Source: an uncultured Nitrososphaerota archaeon (lineage in GTDB: Bacteria > Bacillota > Clostridia > Oscillospirales > Ruminococcaceae). Taken from it: a stretch of DNA of 5,713 bases. The notes beneath the pieces are model-generated. The model saw only the letters and a program-made list of their open reading frames with translations. It was not told the origin of the DNA and made no database searches. Positions within the stretch are counted from its first letter, which is position 1. Each line of letters opens with the position of its first letter. The DNA lies in contig CAKXAF010000176.1 of assembly GCA_934869045.1 (NCBI GenBank), positions 1-5,713 of the forward strand. Direction: 5' to 3'. Positions 1 through 5,713 of this stretch are shown here, piece by piece. The position numbers and the translations under genes were made by a program.

Positions 1-348
1 GTGCAGGAATGCTCTCACGACAAGACCTATTTTGGACAGGAGTACCTCCAGGCCGACCTCTGCGGCATCATGGAGAAGCTCATCCCCACCTGCCGGGTGG
101 AGGGCCAGTACATGCATCCCGGCCCCAAACACATCGATTTTGCCATGAACACCGCTAAGGAGGTGGGCGAATGGACCAGCCTGAACACCGATGCCCATCT
201 GCGTTCCTGCTTCTTTGGCCGGTCGGAGACCATCGTGCTGGCCGACGGCGACCTCCAGCTGGGAGAATTCGGCTATGTCTATTTCATCGACTGGGATCAG
301 GTCCGGGCCCGCAAACGTATCTGCCAGGTCCAGATCATCGGCGAATAA
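1..348 (+). CDS. C-terminal part of an unrecognised protein (5' truncated by the window)
   Basis: The frame is open from base 1 and ends at TAA 346-348, giving 115 residues. The GTG at base 1 has no visible ribosome binding site, so it is more likely an internal Val than a start, and the gene probably begins upstream. I do not recognise the family. The visible part has no membrane segment or signal peptide. It contains a His/Pro/Gly stretch (around residues 39-45, YMHPGPKH) and an alternating hydrophobic, probably beta-rich C-terminus (about residues 76-114, from ETIVLADGD through FIDWDQV to VQIIGE). Five Cys are spread through it (about 4, 21, 31, 70, 108) without a clear metal-binding spacing. 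It lies 16 bases before the ceramidase-like gene in the same direction, so it probably belongs to the same operon and may act on the same substrate. That it is coding is well supported by the operon spacing and base composition; the function is unknown. Confidence 0.7.
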   Translation: MQECSHDKTYFGQEYLQADLCGIMEKLIPTCRVEGQYMHPGPKHIDFAMNTAKEVGEWTSLNTDAHLRSCFFGRSETIVLADGDLQLGEFGYVYFIDWDQVRARKRICQVQIIGE

Positions 349-350
349 GC

Positions 351-358
351 GAGGGGGG
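351..358 (+). promoter_or_regulatory. Ribosome binding site for the ceramidase-like gene
   Basis: GAGGGGGG lies 6 bases before TTG 365. It decides the start: the frame is open further upstream (an ATG at 191), but that would place 58 unrelated residues inside the preceding gene. Confidence 0.7.
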
Positions 359-364
359 ATACCG

Positions 365-1669
365 TTGCGCATCGGATTGAAACGCGTAGACATCACGCCG
401 GACGCGGCGCTGCCCATGGGGGGAAACGCCCACGCCGACTCGGTGGCCCGGTCGGTCCACGACCCGCTTTACGCCAACATCATCGTCCTCCAGGGGGATC
501 AGGAACGGGTAGTGCTTATTGAGGTGGATCTGCTGGGCGTTCCGGAGACCTTTTCCCGGCGGATCAAGGAAGCGGCCGCCGTCAACGCCGGAGTGGGGCC
601 GGAAAATATCCAATTGAATGCCATCCACACCCATTCTGCGCCCGACGTCACCCTGCTTTCAGCGGAAATCCTGGATTACTCGGAAAAAATTTCCAAAGCC
701 ATTGGAAACGGGGTTCGGGAGGCCTGCGGTAATCTGTTTAAGGGACGAGTGGGCTTCGGCTCCGCCCAGCTGGACAGCGTCAGCTTTGTACGGCGCATCT
801 GGATGAAGGACGGCAGCCTGCGGATGAACTGGGAAGATCTCCCCGCAGAAGAAATCGCCGGAACCGACGGCTCCATCGACCCGGAAATCGGCATCATGAA
901 GCTGACGGATGCGGAAGGAAGGCTCCGGGGGATCTATGTAAACTTTGCCCTTCATCCCGCCGTTTTGGTGGGATACGGCAACGCCTATTCCAAGGACTGG
1001 GTCTGGGGGCTGGACGAGGAGCTGCACAAGCGCTGGGGGAAGGACGTTCTGGTCTTTTTCGCCAACGGAGCGGAGGGAAACATCAATCACATCAATCTCC
1101 GGGACCCCCATCAGGGCCGGGATTTTGACGAGGCCTACCGCATCGGCAAGGCGGTGGCAGAACGGGTTTCCGCGGCGCTGCCGGATATTTCCGCGGAGGA
1201 AACCGAGGACGTGCGTATGGCCTACCACCAGGCCAGCATTGCCCGCCGGCCCCTGCGTCCGGAAACGGAAGCCTGGGCCGATGATTTAGTGAAACGCTGC
1301 GGTGGGGTCATCCCGGACCAGCTGGACGGACTGCCCGATGAATACTACGCCATGGACTACCAGATTTACAAAAAGCTGGCCGAATACATCAATGTAGACC
1401 TGCAGGTTCTCCGGGTGGGGAACGCTCTTTTCTACACCATTCCAGGGGAAGGGTTCTGCCAGATGGGTCTGCGGCTCAAGCGGAAAACCCCGGGACGGCC
1501 CTGCTTTGTGGTGGGTCTGGCCAACAATTACGCGGGGTATATTCCTACCCTAGAGGCATTTGACAACGGCGGGTACGAGATCCGCATGGCCATGAGCAGT
1601 CAGTTCGCGGTTACGGCCGCCTATGAAATCACTCAGCGGCTGCTGGAACTGTCGGAGAAGGTTCGCTGA
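365..1669 (+). CDS. Short neutral/alkaline ceramidase-superfamily hydrolase, probably cytoplasmic
   Basis: This encodes 434 residues from TTG 365, chosen for its ribosome binding site and because translation from it opens with a typical family N-terminus (MRIGLKRVDITPD, then PMGGNAHA). Family hallmarks seen by eye: AIHTHSAPD (His88/His90, zinc region), NFALHPAVL (His197, zinc), IPGEGF (Glu362, zinc), and NNYAGYIPT followed by GGYE (Tyr389/Tyr392, the zinc-site Tyr region). Neutral ceramidases cleave the N-acyl amide of ceramide. This protein differs in three ways: it lacks a signal peptide; at 434 residues it is far shorter than full ceramidases (about 650-760) and lacks their C-terminal domain; and the catalytic GDxSPN motif reads GNINHI (about residues 238-243), so the nucleophile Ser appears to be Asn. 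It is therefore probably not a true ceramidase. Given the NagA-like, NagB-like and kinase neighbours, a soluble amide or ester hydrolase of small carbohydrate derivatives is a reasonable guess. Family membership is fairly sure; substrate and activity are not. Confidence 0.82.
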   Translation: MRIGLKRVDITPDAALPMGGNAHADSVARSVHDPLYANIIVLQGDQERVVLIEVDLLGVPETFSRRIKEAAAVNAGVGPENIQLNAIHTHSAPDVTLLSAEILDYSEKISKAIGNGVREACGNLFKGRVGFGSAQLDSVSFVRRIWMKDGSLRMNWEDLPAEEIAGTDGSIDPEIGIMKLTDAEGRLRGIYVNFALHPAVLVGYGNAYSKDWVWGLDEELHKRWGKDVLVFFANGAEGNINHINLRDPHQGRDFDEAYRIGKAVAERVSAALPDISAEETEDVRMAYHQASIARRPLRPETEAWADDLVKRCGGVIPDQLDGLPDEYYAMDYQIYKKLAEYINVDLQVLRVGNALFYTIPGEGFCQMGLRLKRKTPGRPCFVVGLANNYAGYIPTLEAFDNGGYEIRMAMSSQFAVTAAYEITQRLLELSEKVR

Positions 1670-1670
1670 T

Positions 1671-1678
1671 AAAGGGGG
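1671..1678 (+). promoter_or_regulatory. Ribosome binding site for the NagA-like gene
   Basis: AAAGGGGG lies 7 bases before GTG 1686 and supports that start over the in-frame ATG at 1623, which lies inside the preceding gene. Confidence 0.65.
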
Positions 1679-1685
1679 CTTTTCT

Positions 1686-2834
1686 GTGCGCGCAATCACC
1701 AACGTCAATCTGGTGCTGGCCGACTCCATCCTGCCCGGGGCCGTCCTGCTGACAGACGGCGGACGGATCGTAGATTTGGGGCCGGAGGGGAAGCTGACTG
1801 TCCCGGAGGGAGCCGGGATTTTCGACGGAAAGGGGCTTTTTCTGGGGCCGGGGCTTATCGACATCCACACCCATGCCGCCGGAGGCGTCTGGATCTGGCA
1901 GGAGCCGGATGCCGCGGCGGACACCCTCCTGCGCCACGGGGTCACGTCCGTCCTGCCGGCTCTGTACATCAGCATGGACGCCCGGGAACAGATCGAGGCC
2001 CTGGACCGGCTGCGCACAGCCTCTCGAAAGGGCGCAGGACGCATCATCCGGGGCGCTTATATGGAAGGCACCTATCTAAACCCCAAATTCGGCTGCGATT
2101 TGAAGAGCAATCGCTGGGCCGGCCCAATCCGCCGGGAGGATTACCTCCCCTTAATTGAGGCTGCCGGAGATTTCGCCAGGGTCTGGTGCCTGGCTCCGGA
2201 GCGGGAAGGCATCCCGGCGTTTGTCCGGGATTTAAAGGATCGCATCCCCGCAGTGGTGCTGTCGGTGGCTCACAGTGAGGCCACGCCTCAGGAGGTCGAG
2301 CGGTACATCCCCGACGGCCTGCGGCTAGCCACCCACCACACCAACGCCACCGGGACTCTGGACAAATACCCGGAATGCCGGGGCGTCTGCGTGGACGAAG
2401 CCGTCAACTACAATGACGACATCTACGCCGAGCTGATCTGCGACTCCATGGGGATTCATGTGGATCCTTATATGCTCCGGCTGGTGGTCAAGATCAAGGG
2501 CAAGGATCGGGTGATCCTGGTTTCCGATGCCTGCGTCTTTGACGGGCCGGTACCGGAGGGATACGACGGCGCAACCGACATCAATTTTGATTTTGAGGGG
2601 CAGATTGCCGGATCCAAGCTCACCCTGGACATGGCCTGCCACAATATGATGAAGCACACCGGCTGCGGGCTGGCGGACGTGTTTCGCTATGCCTCCCGGA
2701 ATCCGGCCCGGCTTCTCTCCATGAGGGATCGGGGCGAGCTCGGCCGGGGAAAAATCGCCGATCTGGTTCTGGTGGACCAGCAGATGAACGTAAAGCAGGT
2801 CTTTCTGGAAGGAGAACCTGTACTGAACTTTTGA
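1686..2834 (+). CDS. NagA-like amidohydrolase (N-acetylglucosamine-6-phosphate deacetylase family)
   Basis: This encodes 382 residues from GTG 1686, the usual length for NagA (about 380). NagA removes acetate from GlcNAc-6-phosphate in the cytoplasm. The metal-dependent TIM-barrel layout is intact: N-terminal beta domain, GPGLIDIHTHAAGG (His61, His63), YMEGTYLN (Glu127), SVAHSEAT (His196), ATHHTNAT (His217), GIHVDP (His258), LVSDAC (Asp281, catalytic), ASRNPARLL and GRGKIADLVLVD at the C-terminus. Against E. coli NagA, the equivalents of Glu131, His195, His216, His251 and Asp273 are kept. The substrate-facing stretches differ: THLYNAM has become THHTNAT, the TGREPG loop with phosphate-binding Arg227 has become DKYPECRG (Tyr228 at the Arg position), and KKGTH has become KFGCD (His143 to Asp138). 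Deacetylation or deacylation of an amino sugar is likely; whether the substrate is phosphorylated is doubtful. Spacers of 16 bases separate it from both neighbours, implying one transcript. Confidence 0.88.
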   Translation: MRAITNVNLVLADSILPGAVLLTDGGRIVDLGPEGKLTVPEGAGIFDGKGLFLGPGLIDIHTHAAGGVWIWQEPDAAADTLLRHGVTSVLPALYISMDAREQIEALDRLRTASRKGAGRIIRGAYMEGTYLNPKFGCDLKSNRWAGPIRREDYLPLIEAAGDFARVWCLAPEREGIPAFVRDLKDRIPAVVLSVAHSEATPQEVERYIPDGLRLATHHTNATGTLDKYPECRGVCVDEAVNYNDDIYAELICDSMGIHVDPYMLRLVVKIKGKDRVILVSDACVFDGPVPEGYDGATDINFDFEGQIAGSKLTLDMACHNMMKHTGCGLADVFRYASRNPARLLSMRDRGELGRGKIADLVLVDQQMNVKQVFLEGEPVLNF

Positions 2835-2835
2835 C

Positions 2836-2842
2836 AAAGGAG
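2836..2842 (+). promoter_or_regulatory. Ribosome binding site for the NagB-like gene
   Basis: AAAGGAG lies 8 bases before ATG 2851 and is a strong consensus site. Confidence 0.75.
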
Positions 2843-2850
2843 AATGACAG

Positions 2851-3810
2851 ATGGCTGTGAATTTTTTTGATCCGCCTACGCCCTGGAACTTTACCCCTGC
2901 CGATTTTGTGCCCTTTAAAGACCGGGAGCTTTGCGAACGGCTGCGGAAAATCAGCGGGAAGGACCTGGAAAAGCACCCCAATCCCGACTTTAAGATCAAG
3001 GTCATGCTCAACCCTCATCCAGTGGTCATCGGCGACATTTTCACCCGCATCAAGGAATCCGACGATTTGAACCGGAAGCTCACCCTGATCCTGGGAAACC
3101 CGGAGCCGGAAACTTACATCCCCGTGGCGCAGCTCATCAACTACCACCGGGTAAACTGCCGCAATGTCCACATCTTCGCCATGGACGAATGGGCCGACGA
3201 AAACGGAAACATTGCCCCGGTGACCTACCAGGCCGGATTCGCCCACTCCCTCCTCAAATATCTGGTCTACCAGATCGACGAGGATCTGCGGATGCCGCTG
3301 GAAAATATCCACTACCCCACCAACGAAAATATACGTGATTACTCCAAGATGATCACCGACTGCGGCGAGGGCGGCGCGGACGTCTGCTACTCCAGTCCCG
3401 GCTGGACCGGCCACATGGCTTTCATTGACCCGGTGGAGGAATTCATCTGCCCTACCATGGAGGAATATCTCCAGCAGGAAGCCCGCATCCTCAAGCTGCA
3501 CCCGCTGACCATTGCCCAGAACTCCCTCCACGGCGTTTTCGGCCAATCCGGCTATGTGGCCGATGTGCCGCCCTGCGCCGCCACCATCGGACCGGTGGAT
3601 GTAAAAAACGCCCGGGAACGCATCGAGATCCACTCCCTGCTGACCTGTGGGACCTTCGCCTCCTGGCAGCGGATGACCTCCCGGCTGGTGCTTCACGGTC
3701 CGGTGACGCCCCTGGTCCCCAGTTCCATGTTGCAGCTGATGAAGACCCAGGTCTATGTCAGCAACGAGGTCGCTGCGCCCTTTGAATGCTGGGAAACGGT
3801 GAGCTACTAA
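2851..3810 (+). CDS. NagB-like sugar isomerase/deaminase with altered active site
   Basis: This encodes 319 residues from ATG 2851, longer than E. coli NagB (266) mainly through an extra N-terminal stretch. NagB converts glucosamine-6-phosphate to fructose-6-phosphate and ammonia. Family signs: HIFAMDEWADENGN (residues 107-120; Asp112 matches catalytic Asp72), GHMAFIDP (187-194; His188 matches His143), and PSSMLQLMKTQVYVSNEVAA (290-309), matching the PASxLQxH...DxAA end of the family. Differences by eye alignment: NDGH has become WTGH, so catalytic Asp141 is Thr186; Glu148 is Asp193; the phosphate loop TGGT is PEPE (about residues 84-87); Arg172 is Leu226; Lys208 is Ala270; and LQLH is LQLM. 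The fold is probably kept while phosphate binding and part of the catalytic triad have changed. It may isomerise or deaminate an unphosphorylated amino sugar, or catalyse a different aldose/ketose step. Its stop codon overlaps the kinase start by one base. It may carry the automatic name glucosamine-6-phosphate isomerase, but that substrate is doubtful. Confidence 0.85.
   Translation: MAVNFFDPPTPWNFTPADFVPFKDRELCERLRKISGKDLEKHPNPDFKIKVMLNPHPVVIGDIFTRIKESDDLNRKLTLILGNPEPETYIPVAQLINYHRVNCRNVHIFAMDEWADENGNIAPVTYQAGFAHSLLKYLVYQIDEDLRMPLENIHYPTNENIRDYSKMITDCGEGGADVCYSSPGWTGHMAFIDPVEEFICPTMEEYLQQEARILKLHPLTIAQNSLHGVFGQSGYVADVPPCAATIGPVDVKNARERIEIHSLLTCGTFASWQRMTSRLVLHGPVTPLVPSSMLQLMKTQVYVSNEVAAPFECWETVSY
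3798..3803 (+). promoter_or_regulatory. Weak ribosome binding site for the kinase inside the NagB-like gene
   Basis: GGTGAG sits 6 bases before ATG 3810. It is poorer than the sites of the other genes, so re-initiation at the TAATG overlap probably drives most kinase translation. Confidence 0.4.
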
Positions 3811-5243
3811 TGAGCGGCTGTCTGGCGGTAGATTTGGGCAGCACCAACCTCAAGGTGATCGCTTATGACGGGGATTTCCGTCCGCTCCGCAGCCATTCCG
3901 AGCCGGTTTGCTACCGGCGGGAGGGCGAGGCGGTGGAATTCGACGCGGCGGAATGTTTCCAAAGCCTTCTCCGGGGTCTTCGGCTCTGCGGGGAGGCCTT
4001 TCCGCCGGAATGCCGCTGCCCGAAGATCACCCTCACCGGACAGGCGGAATCCCTGGTGCTCTCCGACGCCCAGGGAACGCCGGTCCGGCCGGCGATCTCC
4101 TGGATGGACGGCCGGGGCGCCGGGGAAGCGGAGGAAATCCGGGCCGCCTTTCCCGGGGAGGAGGCATACCGGGTAACGGGACAGATCTCGGTGAACACCA
4201 GCTGGCCCGCCGTGAACCTTCTGTGGCTTCGCCGCCGGGAGCCGGAGGCGCTCCAGCGGGCGGACTGGTTTTTCCTGCTCAAGGATTATATGCTGTTCCG
4301 GCTGACCGGGAAAGCTGTAGGGGAATACTCCTGCTACAGCTTTTCCTACTATTTTGACTATGTGCATAAGCGCTACTGGGAACCTATGCTCCGCTTCTGC
4401 GGCATTCCCCGGGAGAAACTGCCCAGGCTGATCCCGCCCGGATCCGCCGCAGGGACGCTGCTGCCGGAAATCGCCCGGGAGCTGGGCTTTTCCGGTTGCC
4501 CGGAGGTCAACGTCGGGGCGCTGGATCACTTCTGTGGCATGATCGGATCCGGAAATGTGCGGGAGGGGCTGATCAGCGAATCCACTGGAACTGTGCTGGC
4601 CATGGCGGCCCTATCCGGCGCTCCGGCGGGAGAAGAGGCGCGGATTCCCTGCCATTGCGGGCCTTTTCCGGAGAGCTATGTCTTTCTTCCCGTCTGTGAA
4701 AGCGGCGGCGACAGTCTGGAGTGGTATCGGGACGCCTTCCTCCCGGAATACAGCTTTGCCGGGCTGGACGAAGCTCTTTCCCGCCGGGAACCGCCGAAGG
4801 GGCTTTTCTTCCTTCCCTATCTCCAAGGGGTTTCCGGGCCGGAATACGACTCCGGGGCCAGAGGGGTCTTTTATGGGATTCAGAGGCAGCACGACCGGTT
4901 GGATTTTGCCTACGCGGTCATGGAAGGGGTCACGCAGCTGCTGCTCAAAAACATCCGGCTCCTGCCCGCCTTTGGGGAAGGGGCCCGCCTGCTTTCCACA
5001 GGAGGCGGCGCCAAGTCCGATTTCTGGTGCCAGCTGAAGGCGGATGTCTGCGGTGTACCGGTGGATGTTCCGGAAAACGGAGAGGCCGCCTGCTTTGGGG
5101 CGGCACTTCTGGGGGCTGGAGCAGCGGAAGAAGCCGCCAATTATGTGCGGATCCGGAAAACCTTTGTGCCACATCCCGCCCATGCACAGGATTATGCGGC
5201 ACGTCGCCAAATCTTTTGCCGTCTCTATGAAAAACTGTTTTGA
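3810..5243 (+). CDS. FGGY-family carbohydrate kinase
   Basis: This encodes 477 residues, typical for the family (about 480-510). FGGY kinases transfer phosphate from ATP to a ketose or polyol such as xylulose, fuculose, rhamnulose or glycerol. All core motifs are present: CLAVDLGSTNLKV (residues 4-16, phosphate-1), TGQAESLVLSD then ISWMDGRG (77-103), NVGALDHFCGMIGSGN (234-249, with Asp239 as likely catalytic base), EGLISESTGTVLAM (252-265, phosphate-2), and STGGGAKSDFWCQLKADV (396-413, adenosine motif). The sugar-binding stretch reads GQAES where xylulokinases have GQMHG, so the substrate is probably not xylulose. ATG 3810 is used: it overlaps the preceding TAA as TAATG and gives the normal short lead into the DLGST motif. 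An in-frame ATG at 3786 would add 8 residues. Translation is probably coupled to the NagB-like gene. The kinase likely phosphorylates the ketose or polyol made upstream in this pathway; the exact sugar is unknown. Confidence 0.92.
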   Translation: MSGCLAVDLGSTNLKVIAYDGDFRPLRSHSEPVCYRREGEAVEFDAAECFQSLLRGLRLCGEAFPPECRCPKITLTGQAESLVLSDAQGTPVRPAISWMDGRGAGEAEEIRAAFPGEEAYRVTGQISVNTSWPAVNLLWLRRREPEALQRADWFFLLKDYMLFRLTGKAVGEYSCYSFSYYFDYVHKRYWEPMLRFCGIPREKLPRLIPPGSAAGTLLPEIARELGFSGCPEVNVGALDHFCGMIGSGNVREGLISESTGTVLAMAALSGAPAGEEARIPCHCGPFPESYVFLPVCESGGDSLEWYRDAFLPEYSFAGLDEALSRREPPKGLFFLPYLQGVSGPEYDSGARGVFYGIQRQHDRLDFAYAVMEGVTQLLLKNIRLLPAFGEGARLLSTGGGAKSDFWCQLKADVCGVPVDVPENGEAACFGAALLGAGAAEEAANYVRIRKTFVPHPAHAQDYAARRQIFCRLYEKLF

Positions 5244-5244
5244 A

Positions 5245-5251
5245 AAGGAGG
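5245..5251 (+). promoter_or_regulatory. Ribosome binding site for the DeoR-type regulator
   Basis: AAGGAGG, a perfect consensus, lies 8 bases before TTG 5260 and decides this non-ATG start. The next in-frame ATG (5404) would cut into the recognition helix. Confidence 0.75.
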
Positions 5252-5259
5252 AGAACACT

Positions 5260-5713
5260 TTGCCTAAAATTGGAAGCGTCAGCGTAGAGGAACGAAAAGA
5301 GCGGATTCTCGAGCTTCTTCAAGCAGAGGGAAAGGTCCGCTGCGCGGAGCTGAGCCGGCTCTTCTCTATTTCAGAGGTCTCTGTGCGGAACACCCTTTCC
5401 GCCATGGAACAGGAGGGACTGGTGGAACGGACTCACGGCGGCGCAGTCCTGGCGTCCGCCGTCAAAGGCGACCGGCATTATCTGGAGCGAAAGGGCCGTT
5501 ACACCGAGGAAAAGCGTCGGATCGCCAAGCAGATCGCAGGCATGATCCAAAGCGGCGAGACGCTGTTTGTCAACTCCGGCACCACAACTTTGTTTGTCGT
5601 GGAGGAACTTCAGAAGCTGTCCGCTCTGACAATTGTGACCAACTCCATCCCCATGGCCATGGAATTCAGCGACCATCCCAACTTCAACATCATCCTGCTG
5701 GGCGGAAACATTG
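5260..5713 (+). CDS. DeoR/GlpR-family transcriptional regulator, N-terminal part (3' truncated by the window)
   Basis: The frame runs open from TTG 5260 to the window end, 151 residues without a stop; the family is usually about 250. Residues 9-64 form the winged helix-turn-helix: VEERKERILELL, then KVRCAELSRLFSISEVSVRNTLSAMEQEG (25-53), closing with LVERTHGGAVL, the family's GL-x-R-x-HGGA wing. Residues about 82-151 begin the sugar-phosphate isomerase-like sensor domain: EEKRRIAKQIAGMI, SGETLFVNSGTTT (the effector-site GTTT loop), IVTNSIPMAMEF and IILLGGNI. DeoR proteins usually repress sugar operons and are released by a phosphorylated sugar intermediate. Sitting 16 bases after the kinase in the same direction, it probably controls this operon and senses the kinase product or a later intermediate. 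The recognition helix reads SVRNTL where most members have TIRRDL, so its operator may differ. No operator is visible because the promoter lies outside the window. Confidence 0.92.
   Translation, partial: MPKIGSVSVEERKERILELLQAEGKVRCAELSRLFSISEVSVRNTLSAMEQEGLVERTHGGAVLASAVKGDRHYLERKGRYTEEKRRIAKQIAGMIQSGETLFVNSGTTTLFVVEELQKLSALTIVTNSIPMAMEFSDHPNFNIILLGGNI

Noticed and set aside
191..364. Upstream start (ATG 191) for the ceramidase-like gene
   Set aside because: The extra 58 residues are Ser/Arg-rich shadow translation of the preceding gene; the ribosome binding site at 351-358 and the family N-terminus support TTG 365.
1623..1685. Upstream start (ATG 1623) for the NagA-like gene
   Set aside because: It lies inside the ceramidase-like gene and adds non-homologous residues; GTG 1686 has a ribosome binding site and gives the normal NagA N-terminus.
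2620..3696. Long minus-strand open frame of 358 codons opposite the NagB-like gene
   Set aside because: It mirrors a strongly supported plus-strand gene in GC-rich DNA, has low-complexity Gly/Val/Asp/His composition, shows no recognisable motif, and has no plausible operon context.
3807..4529. Minus-strand open frame of 240 codons, and further plus-strand frames, within the kinase gene
   Set aside because: The kinase motifs run continuously through this region in frame with ATG 3810; the others are Arg/Pro/Gly-rich shadow translations.
5241..5260. Possible terminator between kinase and regulator
   Set aside because: The 16-base spacer has no inverted repeat or T-run and is filled by a consensus ribosome binding site, so read-through into the regulator is expected.

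Overview
The window looks like the inside of one catabolic operon from a GC-rich Gram-positive anaerobe, perhaps an Oscillospiraceae/Clostridia-type gut bacterium. This is inferred from purine-rich AAAGGAG/AAGGAGG ribosome binding sites, frequent TTG and GTG starts, GC-rich third codon positions (overall GC about 60% by eye), and genes resembling low-molecular-weight amino-sugar catabolism. Species cannot be told from the window.

All six genes lie on the + strand with almost no non-coding DNA. They are: (1) the C-terminal end of an unrecognised protein (1-348); (2) a short, cytoplasmic-looking member of the neutral/alkaline ceramidase superfamily (365-1669); (3) a NagA-like amidohydrolase (1686-2834); (4) a NagB-like sugar isomerase/deaminase (2851-3810); (5) an FGGY-family carbohydrate kinase (3810-5243); (6) the N-terminal 151 residues of a DeoR/GlpR-type repressor that runs off the end (5260-5713). 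Four of the five junctions are spacers of exactly 16 bases, each carrying a ribosome binding site. The fifth (genes 4/5) is a one-base TAATG overlap. No promoter, terminator, RNA gene, mobile element, repeat array or CRISPR was seen, and no gene-free stretch is longer than 16 bases.

The main point of interest is the pathway. It looks like the GlcNAc-6-phosphate route (NagA then NagB), but eye alignment to E. coli NagA and NagB suggests that phosphate-contacting residues are lost in both enzymes while the scaffolds are kept. In NagB, Thr43, Arg172 and Lys208 are replaced; in NagA, Arg227 and His143 are replaced. The NagB-like protein also has Thr in place of catalytic Asp141. Together with an FGGY kinase, a family that normally phosphorylates free ketoses or polyols, this suggests a different order of steps: an N-acylated amino sugar or related compound is deacylated (NagA-like and/or ceramidase-like protein), isomerised/deaminated without a phosphate (NagB-like protein), and only then phosphorylated (FGGY kinase). 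The sugar phosphate could then act as inducer for the DeoR-type regulator. The order and the substrate are inference; the gene content and residue differences can be read from the sequence.
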